From positions 15,388,734 through 15,452,733 of the forward strand of contig NC_134651.1 in the NCBI RefSeq assembly GCF_030463565.1: a stretch of DNA of 64,000 nucleotides, written 5' to 3'. Source of the stretch: Pelecanus crispus. Lineage: Eukaryota > Chordata > Aves > Pelecaniformes > Pelecanidae. A program made the position numbers and the translations under genes. Below, piece by piece: positions 24,701 to 36,447 of the stretch. Positions within the stretch are counted from its first letter, which is position 1. Each line of letters opens with the position of its first letter. The notes below the pieces were generated by a model. The model was given only the letters and a program-made list of their open reading frames with translations, searched no databases and was not told the DNA's origin.

Positions 24701-27088
24701 AGGCACCCCACCACATCCCCTCCTTGGGACTGGACAGCTCTTCAGAGGCTTGCCCCGTTTAGTCGTCCCTTACTAGGATGCCATCCATGCCCCTTGCTGT
24801 CCTTGCTCCTCTTCTCATAGCCTACAGAGCTCTGGGTGCTGGGGGCATGCCCATGCACACTGGCATGGCACAGATTCACTTGCAGCCCTTGCCCTAGCAG
24901 CTCCCACACGGCACCACGCTCCCACAACCAGCCTCCTCTACGGCAGCAGCTAATCCTGCTCCCACCCCGACCACACGGACATGCTCTCTGTCGCCACAGC
25001 TCTGACATGCAACGTAACCTGTCCCTCTGTCCCCCAGCCACTCATCAGTGCTAAACCCCTTCAACGCATTCTGGCACCGGCCTTGGGATGTTCGTACACC
25101 CAATAATTATGTATCACTAGCAAATGTTGCGGCCTCACTTTTCTCAGCTCTTCCAGAGCATTTAAAGTAAGATTTCTTCTGTCAGTACGTAAATGAAGGG
25201 ATGGATGTGCCCGTGGGATGGAGCAGTAGCAGGCCACATTACCTGTTGTTCAAGACTCATTGCAAAGCACCGCAAACCCCACGGCCCGGTGCACACCTGT
25301 GCAGCAGCCACGCACGCCGGCTGCGCCCCACTGGCACGGGAGGTCCCGGCTCACACAGCCAGCCTCCTGCCACTTTCGAAAGCGACTGGGGTGCCCAGCC
25401 CACCGTCTGCAGCGGAGACTTTTGTTTCACTTCAGGTTATCTTATCGCCATAGGAAAGGCAATACAGCAGAAGAATTTCCTTTCCTTTATGTTTCCAGCC
25501 TTTCCATTGTCTGGCGTCTGGATTTCTGAGCCTTGCCACTCAGCAATTCACTCGGGCCTTTGGAAACATGAATGCAGGCAGTTCTTATCAGCAGGAGCTC
25601 TCTAAAGGCTCCTTTTGCTGCTGCAGGCAAACCAGGCAGGGTCTGGCCACCCTGGGGGCCCATGTTCACCCTGTTAAGCCTCACCCTGTTAGCAGGCTGT
25701 GCATTTTCCACTGCCCAAGTCAGGTGCCAGCTCAGCCATTCACCCGGAGGGAGGGTAGTGACAGGCAGCATGGCCTGATGAGATTTGACCATGGAACTGA
25801 AACACCATGGTCTCCAGTTTCTTTCTTCCTTCATTTAGCCAGAGCAGAGCCTCGAGGCCAGGGCAGGATGCCTGCCATTGGGAAGGAAGGACAGCTACAA
25901 CCCACCAGCACCTCAGGAAAGACCATGGGAGACACATGCCAGCCCAGGGCAAAGGCTCTTTCCCTGATGTGCTCCTTGTAAGAGCCACCACCACCCATCC
26001 TGGGGCAAGGAGCTAAGCTCCAGCTGCAGGGAGCAAACTGGCCCCAGTTGTGCTCTCCACCGCTCTCCTGTGCGGGAAGCTCTTCTTTTCCCCCATGCTC
26101 TGTGACAGTGAGGAGCAAGAGAGCAGCCAGGCAGGTCTCCAAGTCCCCACCCTGGCATCCGGGATCATCTCGCTCCAGCTGAGCCTCCCAGCATCAGGGG
26201 GCTGAGGCAGCAGGGCACAGCACATGGATTTGAAAGATACAGACAAGGTTTCAGACAGAGCAGTGCTTCATGTGCAATAAATCCATCAGCATGGGCTGCA
26301 GGGTCCTGGGCAACATCACCAGAGCACATGGGGCCCAAGGCACTTGAATGCACCCAGTGCTGTGAATGCACACAGGCTGCTCCCTCCTGAGCTTTGTGTG
26401 AGCTCCTGCATTTCTGCAGCTTCCTCTGGTCTGCACCACACACCATCATCATCACCTTCATCCCAGGGCAAGAAATTCACCTCCCCATCACAGGAACTGG
26501 CAGCGCTCTCATTTATGGCAGCCAGTAGGAGCAGATGGTACCTGCCAGGCAGACCACAAGTGATTGATCAGTCCCCCCTGTACAGCACTTAAGACATATA
26601 TAACCTTCCAGGTGGGTTTCTGTCTCACTGGTCCCTGGCTCAGTGCTAGTTTGGCAGTCAGGGATGACTGGGAAGTGTGGCAGCCACCAGTGGGAAGCCA
26701 CAGTGGGGACTGTCCCTATCTCCGGCCTTGCTAGGCAAATCAGGAGGCTTAAATTCTAGAGTCTGCAGAGCATGACTGGGCAGGGCTTGTAACCCCCAAT
26801 GCCGGGGAAACACCAGCCCAACCAGAAGAGAAGACTGCTGGGTTTAAACGCAGCCCTGAGGTTGCAGCTCTCCCGCAACCCCAATCCCAGGGAGTGCAGC
26901 CAACAGTGGCGGGGAAGGGGGACCCCCCACACCCTGCTGCAGCAGGACAAGGCTGAAAGGAGATGCTGGAAGCTGCCACCGCTCCACCTAGGCAGTGGTC
27001 CAGGCACAGCACTGCATGGCAGCCTGTAATGGCACCCCAGAGCTTACCACCTCTCCCAGGGGAGCCCCAAGGAAGAACCTTCTGCTGT
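18741..27088. other. Gene-free interval downstream of TMEM44
   Basis: GC-rich sequence full of short overlapping open frames on both strands, typical of non-coding GC-rich avian DNA. It should include the TMEM44 3' UTR at its right end, but I could not find a convincing minus-strand poly(A) signal close to the stop. The clearest sub-structure is a cluster of TGATAA-type sites at about 22.44-22.80 kb. Confidence 0.45.
22443..22800. promoter_or_regulatory. Cluster of GATA-factor type sites
   Basis: Four copies of TGATAA (either strand) occur within about 360 bases: CTTATCA near 22443, TTTATCA near 22714, CTGATAAG near 22735 and GTTATCA near 22795. A further TTATCA lies near 21565. These match the WGATAR motif bound by GATA factors. 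Clustering suggests, but does not show, an enhancer. Confidence 0.25.
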
Positions 27089-30000
27089 TTACTGCTTGCT
27101 CAGTCGGGTGGATGGGTGCTCGGGGCATCTCGGAGGGGCTGCGGGTTGTCCGAAGGTGCCTGGGCACAGCACGGAGCGAGGCTGAGCAGCAGGGCTGGGT
27201 CGGCTCCACTGCAACATCACATCTTCAAAGTCCCACTGCAAAGAGAAAGGATCAGGTGGTCCCACAGCCAGGTGCAAGGGAAGCCCAGGCAGTGCTGCTC
27301 CCCATGGGCAGCACATGGCCTGCACCACCTCTTTCCAGAAAGGGGAATTGGCTACATTTGAAACTAGAAATTATTTGGTTCTCCCTTTCTCCATGACAAT
27401 GCATGCAAAGCTCAAAGCAGAACAATACTAGTTTCTATTTTTCTCACGTGTTTCCCTCCCCACCCAGGCAGCATGAGGAGAGGGCTCACGAGCACACAGA
27501 GTGGTGTGTGCTCAGCTCATGAGCAGAGCGAGACGTGGGGTGTCTCAAGAGAGGGAGAATCCCATTTCCCTGGGACCCCCACAGCAACAGTCCCTGAGCA
27601 TCCCCCTGTGCTGCTCCGAACATAGCTGGTTCCAAGAGCCACCAAGCAGAGACAACCCTTGCTAAAAACCCTGTGAAGCCCCAGATGAGGCTTGGCTGGT
27701 TCACCAACACCGGTCAACACAAAGGGGCTCTGCAGAGGCTTCCAGCTTCCCTTTGCTCTGTGCAGCAAAAGCCTGGCTGGACTGCAGGAACTTCCCGTCA
27801 GGGTCATGACGATGTTTCTGTTTCTTTGCCTCAACTGCTATGACTCCCAAGCGACAAGGGGCTGGGGATCGGAGGAGGACATTTCCAGGAGTGCAAACCC
27901 AAGTCTGCTCCACCCAGCAAGTGCAGCCCTCCCGCCCTGACACCACCCATGCGACAGACCCTTTTCCCACAGATACAGCAAGAAAAACACTGGGTCAGAG
28001 TTCCTCTGACTCAAGAGTGGTTTCTTTTCCTCTTGTCCTCACCATGACCTCACTTCATGTCCCAAGATGTCTTGGGCACCTCGGGCATTTAGCCCTGAGA
28101 AATTACACTCTGAGGTGCCCTGGAGAGCTGCTCCCTGCCTCTCTCCCAGCAGCCCAGTGATGTTTTATGCCAATATTTCTACTGCAAAAGGGGGGAGAAA
28201 AAAAAAAAAAGAAAAAAACAGTCAGGAAAAAAGCTGGACCAAAGCCACCACACAGGAGGGTAGCAGAGCATAACTCTGCTCCTTGCAGACGCATGGCGTT
28301 GAGGAACCTGCTGGGGCCAGGCAATGGCTTAAAGCTCATGGGAGCAGGGAAGGAGCTTTGAGCAGAGAAAAAAAAAAAAAAGGCTGCTTCTTACTTTAAA
28401 GCAACAGTGTTTCAGGACAACCAGGGAAGAGCTGCTGAAATTCAGCAGAAGGAGCCTGAGACGCCCTAGACCCAGCTCCTGACTTGCAAGAGCCATTTTG
28501 CCCACCACGGTCCTCTTCACTACCTCAAGCAGGCTGCTGGGAACAGCCAGTTCGTGCGCTGCTCTGCAGGGGTGATGCCAGGGGGTCCCCGGGGACCTGC
28601 ACCTCTGCTGGGATTCCCAACTGCAATGGGACCCAGCACTGCTGCACAGGGGACCAGGGACACTCTTCCTCTCCCTTGGAAAGGCCGGCCCCTAATGGCA
28701 GGAGAGAAGGATTTCAGCCTCCTCCGGAGGAATAATGAAGTATTTTTGGACCAGGCTGTGACTGCAGAAAGCTGGCAGGATGCATGCATAGCAGACCCTC
28801 GCCGCATGACTCCCTGGTGCAAAAGTCATCATCCCACTCATCCTTGTGCATCAGGAAAAGATCAGAGAAAACCTGGCCATGACCCTGCCCAGCCACATGG
28901 CCTGGTCTGCAGGGAATGCAGATGGGAACAGGACTTTTTTGTGTAGTGCTGGCTCTGCAAAGCTGAGGGAAGTGAGGTTTGTACATCACCTGCCATGGGC
29001 CCCAGTGTTAGAAGAGCCATGGTGCCCCACAGCAGAGCAGCTCAGGGATTTGCAGTTGGTGAGTGCATCCTGGCATCCCCCTCACTTGTTCACCTACAAT
29101 GCTTCCATTTGCAAGGATAGAGTAAAAAAATACTGCTCTCCCCCAATACAGACCCTGCAAAGCACATTTTATAGTAGATGGACAGCCTAGGCAGCAGCTC
29201 TGACATGCAATGGCAGGTCCTGTGCGTGAAGGACAGTCCCAGCCTTCTGGACCTCCAGGGCAGAACTGGAGCCAGTGTTACACCAGGGTGACCTCCACTG
29301 AAACCCTCTTGCAGCCAACAGCAGCAGCCCAATTGGGAAAAGCCCTTAGGAGAAACTAAGCAAGACTACCAGGAGGTAGCAGAGAAGCTCTGAAAAGGTA
29401 CAAGTCTCGCCCCTCTCCTAATAATAAAATTCCATTAAGAAGCAGGCAGACAGGAAAGGGCCAATGTAATACCACCAACAGGAGCCCTGTGAAATCCCCT
29501 CATTTCACAGCAGCTTCTCTGCAGGGCCATGCCACCTACAGCTCAGCCAGAGTAAGATGACCTTTGAGCAAGCCTGGGACAACCTGGAGTTCACCCTGGC
29601 TCCAGCCTTTTTAGGAGCAGCCATGGATGGAGAATCCCCAGGCAGGCAGGCGAGGCTGCGAGCAGGGCTGGCACACTTGTGTGAGGGGATGCAGAGATGC
29701 TGTGGTGGTTTACCCACGCCTTGACAGAATAAACTAGTCTCCACGTTCCTTTTCCAAGCTCTGCTCTACAAAGCAGCCTGTGCACCTCAGCAGCATCCTG
29801 GGCATTGCTGTGGGATGGACCCATCTGAACAGGGCTCTAGACCTGTGCCCAGCACCAGAGCTGTCACTGTATGGGGTGGATGCCTTAATGTACATGCTAC
29901 AACAGGGAGAGCCCCAAAGGGAGAAGAAACAGCATCTAAAAATCCAGGAGCAGGCACTGACCTCAAGCTCTGAGGTGATAGAGGCAGCATCGGAGGAGCT

Positions 30001-33000
30001 GGATGAGGAGAGCCCAGCGCGCAGGGCTGGGAGCAGGGGGCAGGCAGGGGGCTGTGATGGCACAGGGCCTGCTGCACCCATCTGTGCATCCCTGGGCAGC
30101 CTTGCCACACCGTGACCAGTCTGATAGGTGACAGAAAGCAAGAGGAGGACATCAAAGGGAAGCATCACTGGGGAGAGCACCAAAACCCAGCAGCCCCCGT
30201 GCATGCACAGCACCTCAGGGCTCACATTGCAACAGCATCTGCAAGCTGCTGGCCTCTCCGTGCTGTGCAGGACAGCAAGGCAGATGCATCCACTCTCCCC
30301 CACACACATCTGGGCACACACCCCGCAGCCATCCACAGAGCCCATTCTCTGCCAAAGGAGCAAGAGCATCCCTGCCCCTCCACCCCGCATCCCGCCCCAG
30401 TCCCGGGGGTGCACTGAGCCCCGGCAGCCTCTCACCTGCTGCACCAGCCTGATCATCAGGTCTAGGCAGTGGCTGGGTGCCACCAACCTGTGCCCAGATT
30501 TGGGTTTTGGAAACATGTTAAGTGGGGCCCAGTTTTCAGCCTGCAAAGGAGAGCAAGCCACATCAGCTACAACCAGGAGAGCTGCACCCACACCACAGCC
30601 TGCACCAAGGGGCACAGCACCCATCCCCATCCAACAGCAGTGTCACTCTAGCCACACCAAGAACTGGGGACCTGGCTGGCTGCAGGATGGTGCTGAGCTG
30701 ACACAGTCAGATCCTGTAGCCAGGACCTCCCAACCTCCCAGAGGGAGCGGGGGATGAGGAACCCTCAACCAGCCTCCCCCTTCGCAGCGACCGCTGGGGC
30801 TGGGCAAGCATCTGGGAGCTGCACACCAGTGCCAAGCTGCTCCCAGGTCAGCATAGCAGAAAAATGCGTGTGGCCCTGTGGTGAGGGTGACGTTCCCAGT
30901 GCCAGCTGTGCCCTGCAGCCTGCTAACCCTCTGTAAAAATCCCCCGAGGGGCTCCGGCCGCTGACATCCCTCCACCCTCCCCTGGGGAGGCAGAGCAGTA
31001 ATGCTGCTGAGCAGGGCAGCTCTCCTTTCCACCCTTCAAGCAGAGAGAAAAAAAAAAAACCCAAACCTGTTCTTCCTCTGCTCCCCCGTCATCTTCCTCC
31101 CCCTCTCCAGCCAGGAGGGCCCAGGCATTGGGGACCTCTGGCACAAGCTGCTGGCCCATCTGGCTCTTGGCAGCGCAGGCAAGGAACAGGAGCTGAGCCC
31201 CCATTAAGGGTATTTCTGGAGTGACAGGGGAGCCCCCTCCCCACACCAGTCCCACAGCCCTGAGACACCCACCACAGCAGAGGAGCCGTGCCCTGTCCAC
31301 CTCTTCATCCCAGCCAAGAGCCCTGGGAGAGGAGCTGGGAAAGGATACAGCCACGTCCAGCGCAGCCGAGCCCAGGGCGATCAGGAGCCAGGGCAGGGCC
31401 CTCAGGACGTGCGCAGGCTGCTGGTCGCAGGTGACAATCGCTGCTGTGTAGAGGACGCCGGCTGCGGCCGAGCAGAGGGTGGCCCACAGCCGCCTGCATG
31501 GGCATGGCTTCCCCCTGCACTGAGCCACCCCGAGGCTGCTTTGAGGCCATGGACCCCGTCCCCAGACAGGGACACTGCCGCAGCCAGCACGGGGACCCCA
31601 CACCCCACTGGGAAGGGGGCTGCTGTGCCAAATGTGCCAGCTGCCCCAAGGACCAAGCAGCTGGGAGGGGCTGTGCAGGGGGCACAGGCACCTGACATCC
31701 CCCCAGGGCTTTTGCAACAGGACGCAGGAGTCACCATCACAGCTGGGGAGCCCTGCCTGGGACTGGGGGGCATAAGGGCAGCTGTGCCAGGCAGACACTT
31801 ACTGCTCTGGAGAACGTGGGGATCCTGGCCATGAGGGCAATGAGGGCAGAGAGCAGCCCTAGGACAAACCCCAGCGCTTCTCTGTTGTCCTGAGGGAGGC
31901 AGAAGAAACAGGGAAGGCAGGGGAACACCTCTATCACAGCCCACCGGGAGAGTGCCCAGTGCACGCCACCCAGCAGGAGCCCAGTCCCCACCGGCTGCTC
32001 CAGGCCCCCCTGATGATTCCAAGGACTTCACCCCGCCTCCTGCCAGACCAGAAGTGCCACAGTGTGTGGGGGCTGCCTCTCCCAGCCCCTGGGGTGCAGG
32101 GGCTGGGCTGGGTCCTGGGAGACCACAAAGCACCCCTGGACCAGCCTGGGGCACCACAGGGACACGAAGCCCTGGGCAGCCGAGATGCCAGCTTGGGCAG
32201 CACCAAAGGTGCTAAAAGGGAAAATACAACCAAACCCAACCTGCTGGTGCTCCGAGCCTGGCAGCTGCCTGTGCTCGCCCGGGCTCTGCCCGCTGCCCAC
32301 CCGACCCTGGGGGGAGAGGGGGGATGAGGAGGGGGCAGCTCACCTCGAACACCACCCCAAGCAGCCTCCGCCGGGCTCCTTGGAGCTGTTCCCGGGAGGG
32401 ACCGGGGCTGGCTGCCAGCAGAGACCTGCCAGCACCTACAGTCAGGGGCAGGGTGAGGGCGAGCAGGCCGTCCCACGGCCGCCGCCGCCTCCTCCACCAG
32501 CAGGGCGGACCTGCATGGGACAAGGGCTCACTTTCAGTGCGTCATCCCCAGGGACAGGCTTTGCCCCATAGCACCCTCATGGGCTGCACTGGGTCCCCCA
32601 CTCCTCACCCGTCCCAGGGGCCACACAGCCACCCCCTGCTCGCCCAGGGTGCCACACCGCTACCCCAAGCACTGCTGTCCCCAGGGTGCCCGTGCCAGGC
32701 TGCCCAGCCGCGGGCATGCAGTGCTCCCCGGGACAGGCTACTGCTGACCTGCACTGATGGCAGGAGGGGCACCGCTGCACAAACCTGCCAGCTTCTGGGA
32801 CTCAGGTGGGCACGGGGGAAAGAGGGTGAGCAGGAAGCGGATGATGTTGGCCACAGCCATGTAGGCACCTGTGAGGATCTGGGGAGAGACATTGACAGCA
32901 CAGCAAGGCTGAACCTCCCTGAAATGCAAAACCTCAGGCAACAGCTCACAGCCCCCCACGTGAGCGGCTGCATTTGCTGTGCTGTCTTGAGCCAGGCTGC

Positions 33001-33496
33001 CAAAATCCTCGCCCCTCCAGGCCCAGCACCCCAGGGCAGCAGAGAAGCACCTCCAACAGGCAGGTGTGGGTCCCACAGCCGTGGCGGAGGCTGGGCAGGG
33101 TGCAGGGGGCTGTCCCCACCCTGCCGCGCAGAGCCTTGCCCACCTGGATGCCGAGCTGGCTGGCGAGCAGCGCCCCGACTGTGTTGCAGACGTGGCCCAG
33201 GAAGCTGTACAGGAGGCAGAAGACAGACGCCTGCCGCCGGCCCTGCCCCGGGCACCTGCAGGACAGCCTAGGGCAGAGGGAGAGGCTGCTCCAGCCACAC
33301 TCAGCGCTGCGAGATGTCGGAGTGGAGCAGCCCCGCAGCCCAGCCCACCCCCGTGGAGTTACAGCGAGCGGGCGGCGATCCAGCACAGCGCAGCCAGCAT
33401 CCAGAGCCCCCAGGACACACAGCTCGGCTCCCCGGCCAGGCAAGCCGCTGGCCAGGTGGCAGAGCCACTGTGCCCGGCAGCCAGCGTCCCCGCCAT
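27089..33496 (-). CDS. TMEM44: TMEM44, transmembrane protein 44
   Basis: Multi-pass membrane protein of poorly defined function. Ten coding exons join in phase with GT-AG introns: 33496-33363, 33267-33144, 32878-32785, 32510-32344, 31889-31803, 31519-31349, 31192-31067, 30540-30436, 30051-29962 and 27235-27089, giving 414 codons plus TGA. The start is ATG in a strong context (GCCATGG). Landmarks shared with human TMEM44 are SWGLWMLAALCWIAA (first membrane segment), CNTVGALLASQLGIQ, TGAYMAV, ARIPTFSRACRGK, LYTAAIVTCDQQP, AKSQMGQQL, a serine-rich SSSSSSDAASITSELE and the tail WDFEDV. Hydrophobic segments fill exons 1-7; the cytoplasmic-like tail is exons 8-10. The acceptor of exon 9 is the least certain: a variant further upstream (near 30087) is possible. 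The C-terminal end diverges from human. Confidence 0.92.
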
Positions 33497-34411
33497 GGCT
33501 GGCTCCGAGTGTCCCTGGGCAGGGAGTGCCACCACGGGCTGCCAGCGCCGCCCCGCAGGTACAGCACCCAGCACCACCCCCCGCCCACAGTACAGCACCC
33601 AGCAGCTCCTCCAGGGCAGAAAGCACCACACACTGCTGGCAGCAGACTCCTGGTTGGACTAGGGCTCCCTACACTGGGCAGAAGAAACCTGGAGCAGAAT
33701 GGCAGCTCCAGCTCCTGCCCTGCAGGGAGGAGAACTGTAGTTCATGATGCAAGCGCAAGATACCATAAAAGAGAAGTTCAGCTTCAAACCATATTCCCAA
33801 AACAGCTCTGCACTTCTGCTGCAGGTATCAGTACAGCAGGTAACGACATCAGACAGGAAAAAGAAATGCTTGCATTATAAAGCAAAGCCCCCTAAAAGGG
33901 GAGGCGGACTGCTGGGGTGCTGAAAGTGCTGCAGATCCCAAAGAACAGACTGGAGGCAGTTGCAGCCCACACGCTCCCTCTACATGCACAAGGTGCTTTA
34001 AGAAAGCAACACTCAAAAATGGAAACGCCTTCTGCAGAAAGCAACGAGAGCAGCAGAGAGGCTCCTTTAGCAGGTGGCCGGGGTAAAGCACAACACCTCC
34101 TTTGTGCAGGCTCCCAACAACAGAGCAGTCCCCACATTGCCTCACGCCTGCCAGCTGCTCGAATGCGCTGTATTGGGCTGTCAACACAGCCTGGCGGCAT
34201 TCCCCAGCAAAGGTAAGGCAGGGTGAATGCTGTTCAGCTACAGACCAAGCCACCACAGGAAAGCATTAATTTAACCATGACCCTCACCTATTACCTAGTT
34301 TGCCCACTGCTCAATAGCAGCATAAAATATTAACAAGCCTTTAGGTCCACAACTCTTGTTTATGGCCCTTCGTCTATCAAGGCAAGAGTTCTTTAGCACA
34401 GCAAGGAGTGG

Positions 34412-34468
34412 TTTGCATTTAACAAACCTGAGCAAACATGACTTGCATTTAAACCTGAGCAAACATGA
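34412..34468. repeat. Short tandem duplication
   Basis: Two adjacent copies (34412-34441 and 34442-34468) share TTGCATTTAA and CCTGAGCAAACATGA, with a 3-base indel between them. This is a small local duplication. Confidence 0.85.
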
Positions 34469-36007
34469 TTTGCTCGGTCGTATTTACATTATCCTCCATT
34501 CACTCACACAAACACTGCAAGTGGTTTGGCAGGTCTTGTGGCCAAAGGTTTCTGTGAGCAACAAGAAGAGTCATCCCAATTCTCAAGCTCTGGGGATTGC
34601 TGTTCTTCACTAGATTTGGAAGGGTCCACACCAGGACACAGCCTGTCCAGCAAGGAGGCTCATGGAGACCCAGCTGGCAGGAAAGGGCTGAGAATGCAAA
34701 AGGAAAGACTCAGGTATATGCAACAAAGAATTCAAAATGCTTTGAAGGACAGAAATAGAAGAGAAAAAAAAATATTTTAGAACTTCAATAAAGGATACCC
34801 CAACTTCAGTTTGACAGGTAATTTGTCAGATAATAGCTTCACACAAGACAGGACAAAAAGAAATGGGTGTTTGAGCAATCAGGTCCCTAAAGTATTATGA
34901 GGGACAAAAGCAGAAACAATCCGTCCAAGGAGGGTGGGGAAGTCTGATCAGAGACTGATTTGGCTAGGGCACAACCTCATCAGGAAACAAAGGCAAAAAT
35001 CACCTTCTCCAGGACAACCAGATTAGTCTCTCCTGAGAATCTACTTTGCACTATGGCACACCGACTTAAAATACCATTGACCGTATTCATTCAGTATAAT
35101 TATGCTTTAGTTTTTCAAGTGGCAGGGAAATATCTTCCCTCCAGTGATATAATTAAGAACCTGAGAGCAGGGACTCCAGGGGAAGCAGGAGCCAAGAGCT
35201 CTGCTGTCAGGCGACCCTCCACATACACAGTGCAAACTGGCTGTACAGGACAAGCACACAAAGGGTCACAAACCCAAAACCAGCTTGGGTGCACACCCCA
35301 CATCAAAGCTACGGCTTTGCTCAGCAGTTGGTTTCATCTCTCCATCCACATTTAAGGCCTGAAAAGTACAAAATTACAAGACAGAAATCCTTTTTTTAGT
35401 ATCAGAGACCAGCATCATCTGTTACTCTGCTTCACCACCTAAAAACAAAGCACAACTTGTCTTTGCGAGCCTTTCCAGTCCTATCATTACTCCCTGCGCT
35501 GGACTAGGAATGAAGAGCACTGGCCAAGTGCACCAACATTTTCTCAGCAGGGCAACCAAGGAGTAAATCTCACTTAAGTCTGACCCCAAGCAAGGGCAGT
35601 CTTTCTAGTGTCAAATACTAATGTACACATTAAAATTTGCTATTATGACACTTCTGCCACTAGATCAATGCCTAACAGGTCAGTGAGACAGAACATGACG
35701 CCATATAGGAAGTAAAATCTCAAATATATTTAAGGACAAATTAACACCAGATTTTTGGCCAGTCACACAGAGCAAATGTTTTAAAATACCAACAGGAAGT
35801 CACATAGAACAACTGATACCAGCTCAGTGCGAAGGACATAAAAGCAGCATCTTCCTTGCACGGTGTGCTGTGCTCTGCTCTGCCTTAAGCTGGGAAATAT
35901 GGAGTGGTTTCAGTACCAGATTCTACAGAATAAGGCAATAAAGATCCTTTTACCTCATTTTTCAACACACTAAAGTGTTCTGTCAAATCAACAAACAAGC
36001 ACTAAAA

Positions 36008-36026
36008 GGGGGGGGGGGGGGGGGGG
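36008..36026. repeat. Poly-G run
   Basis: Homopolymer of 19 guanines between AAAA and AAGAG, likely variable in length. Confidence 0.95.
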
Positions 36027-36447
36027 AAGAGAGATGAGCAACAGCATCTCAAAATATAACAAACATCACCCATTGAGATTCAACTGTTTAAAGATTTTAG
36101 TCAGTTTTACAGGGCTTGCTTTGATCCCAACAGCTATAAAATACATCCTTTATGGAAGGAAAAAACATTCCCACATGGCTCCATCTGCTCCCACTGAAAA
36201 GACGTTTCAGCAGCAGTCAAACATCTGGGCTGGCTTCCAGATAACATGAACGGCCAGGTCTCTTTTGTTCTCGGAAGGGATGAGCTCCAACTCTCAGAGC
36301 CCACTCTTATCCCCTGCCCAGGCCAATTCATAACACAGAGCTCCCAGGTGAGCTAGTGATGCCCACTTATCCTTTTTTTCCCCCTCAGTTCAGGCCTGCA
36401 GGACAGTGCAGTCCCTGCCCTGGAAAGGCCAGACACCAGCGCCACAA

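Larger units (their letters stand above)
33497..36447. other. TMEM44 upstream region and LSG1 3' flank
   Basis: The right end should hold the LSG1 3' UTR and the left end the TMEM44 promoter, but neither limit can be placed. No minus-strand AATAAA was found close to the LSG1 stop. The interval includes a 27-30 base tandem duplication at 34412-34468 and a 19-base poly-G at 36008-36026. No coding exon was recognised. Confidence 0.4.

Noticed and set aside
29734-30630. 298-codon minus-strand open frame
   Set aside because: TMEM44 exons 8 and 9 lie in this frame with the intron between them open by chance; clear GT-AG sites split it.
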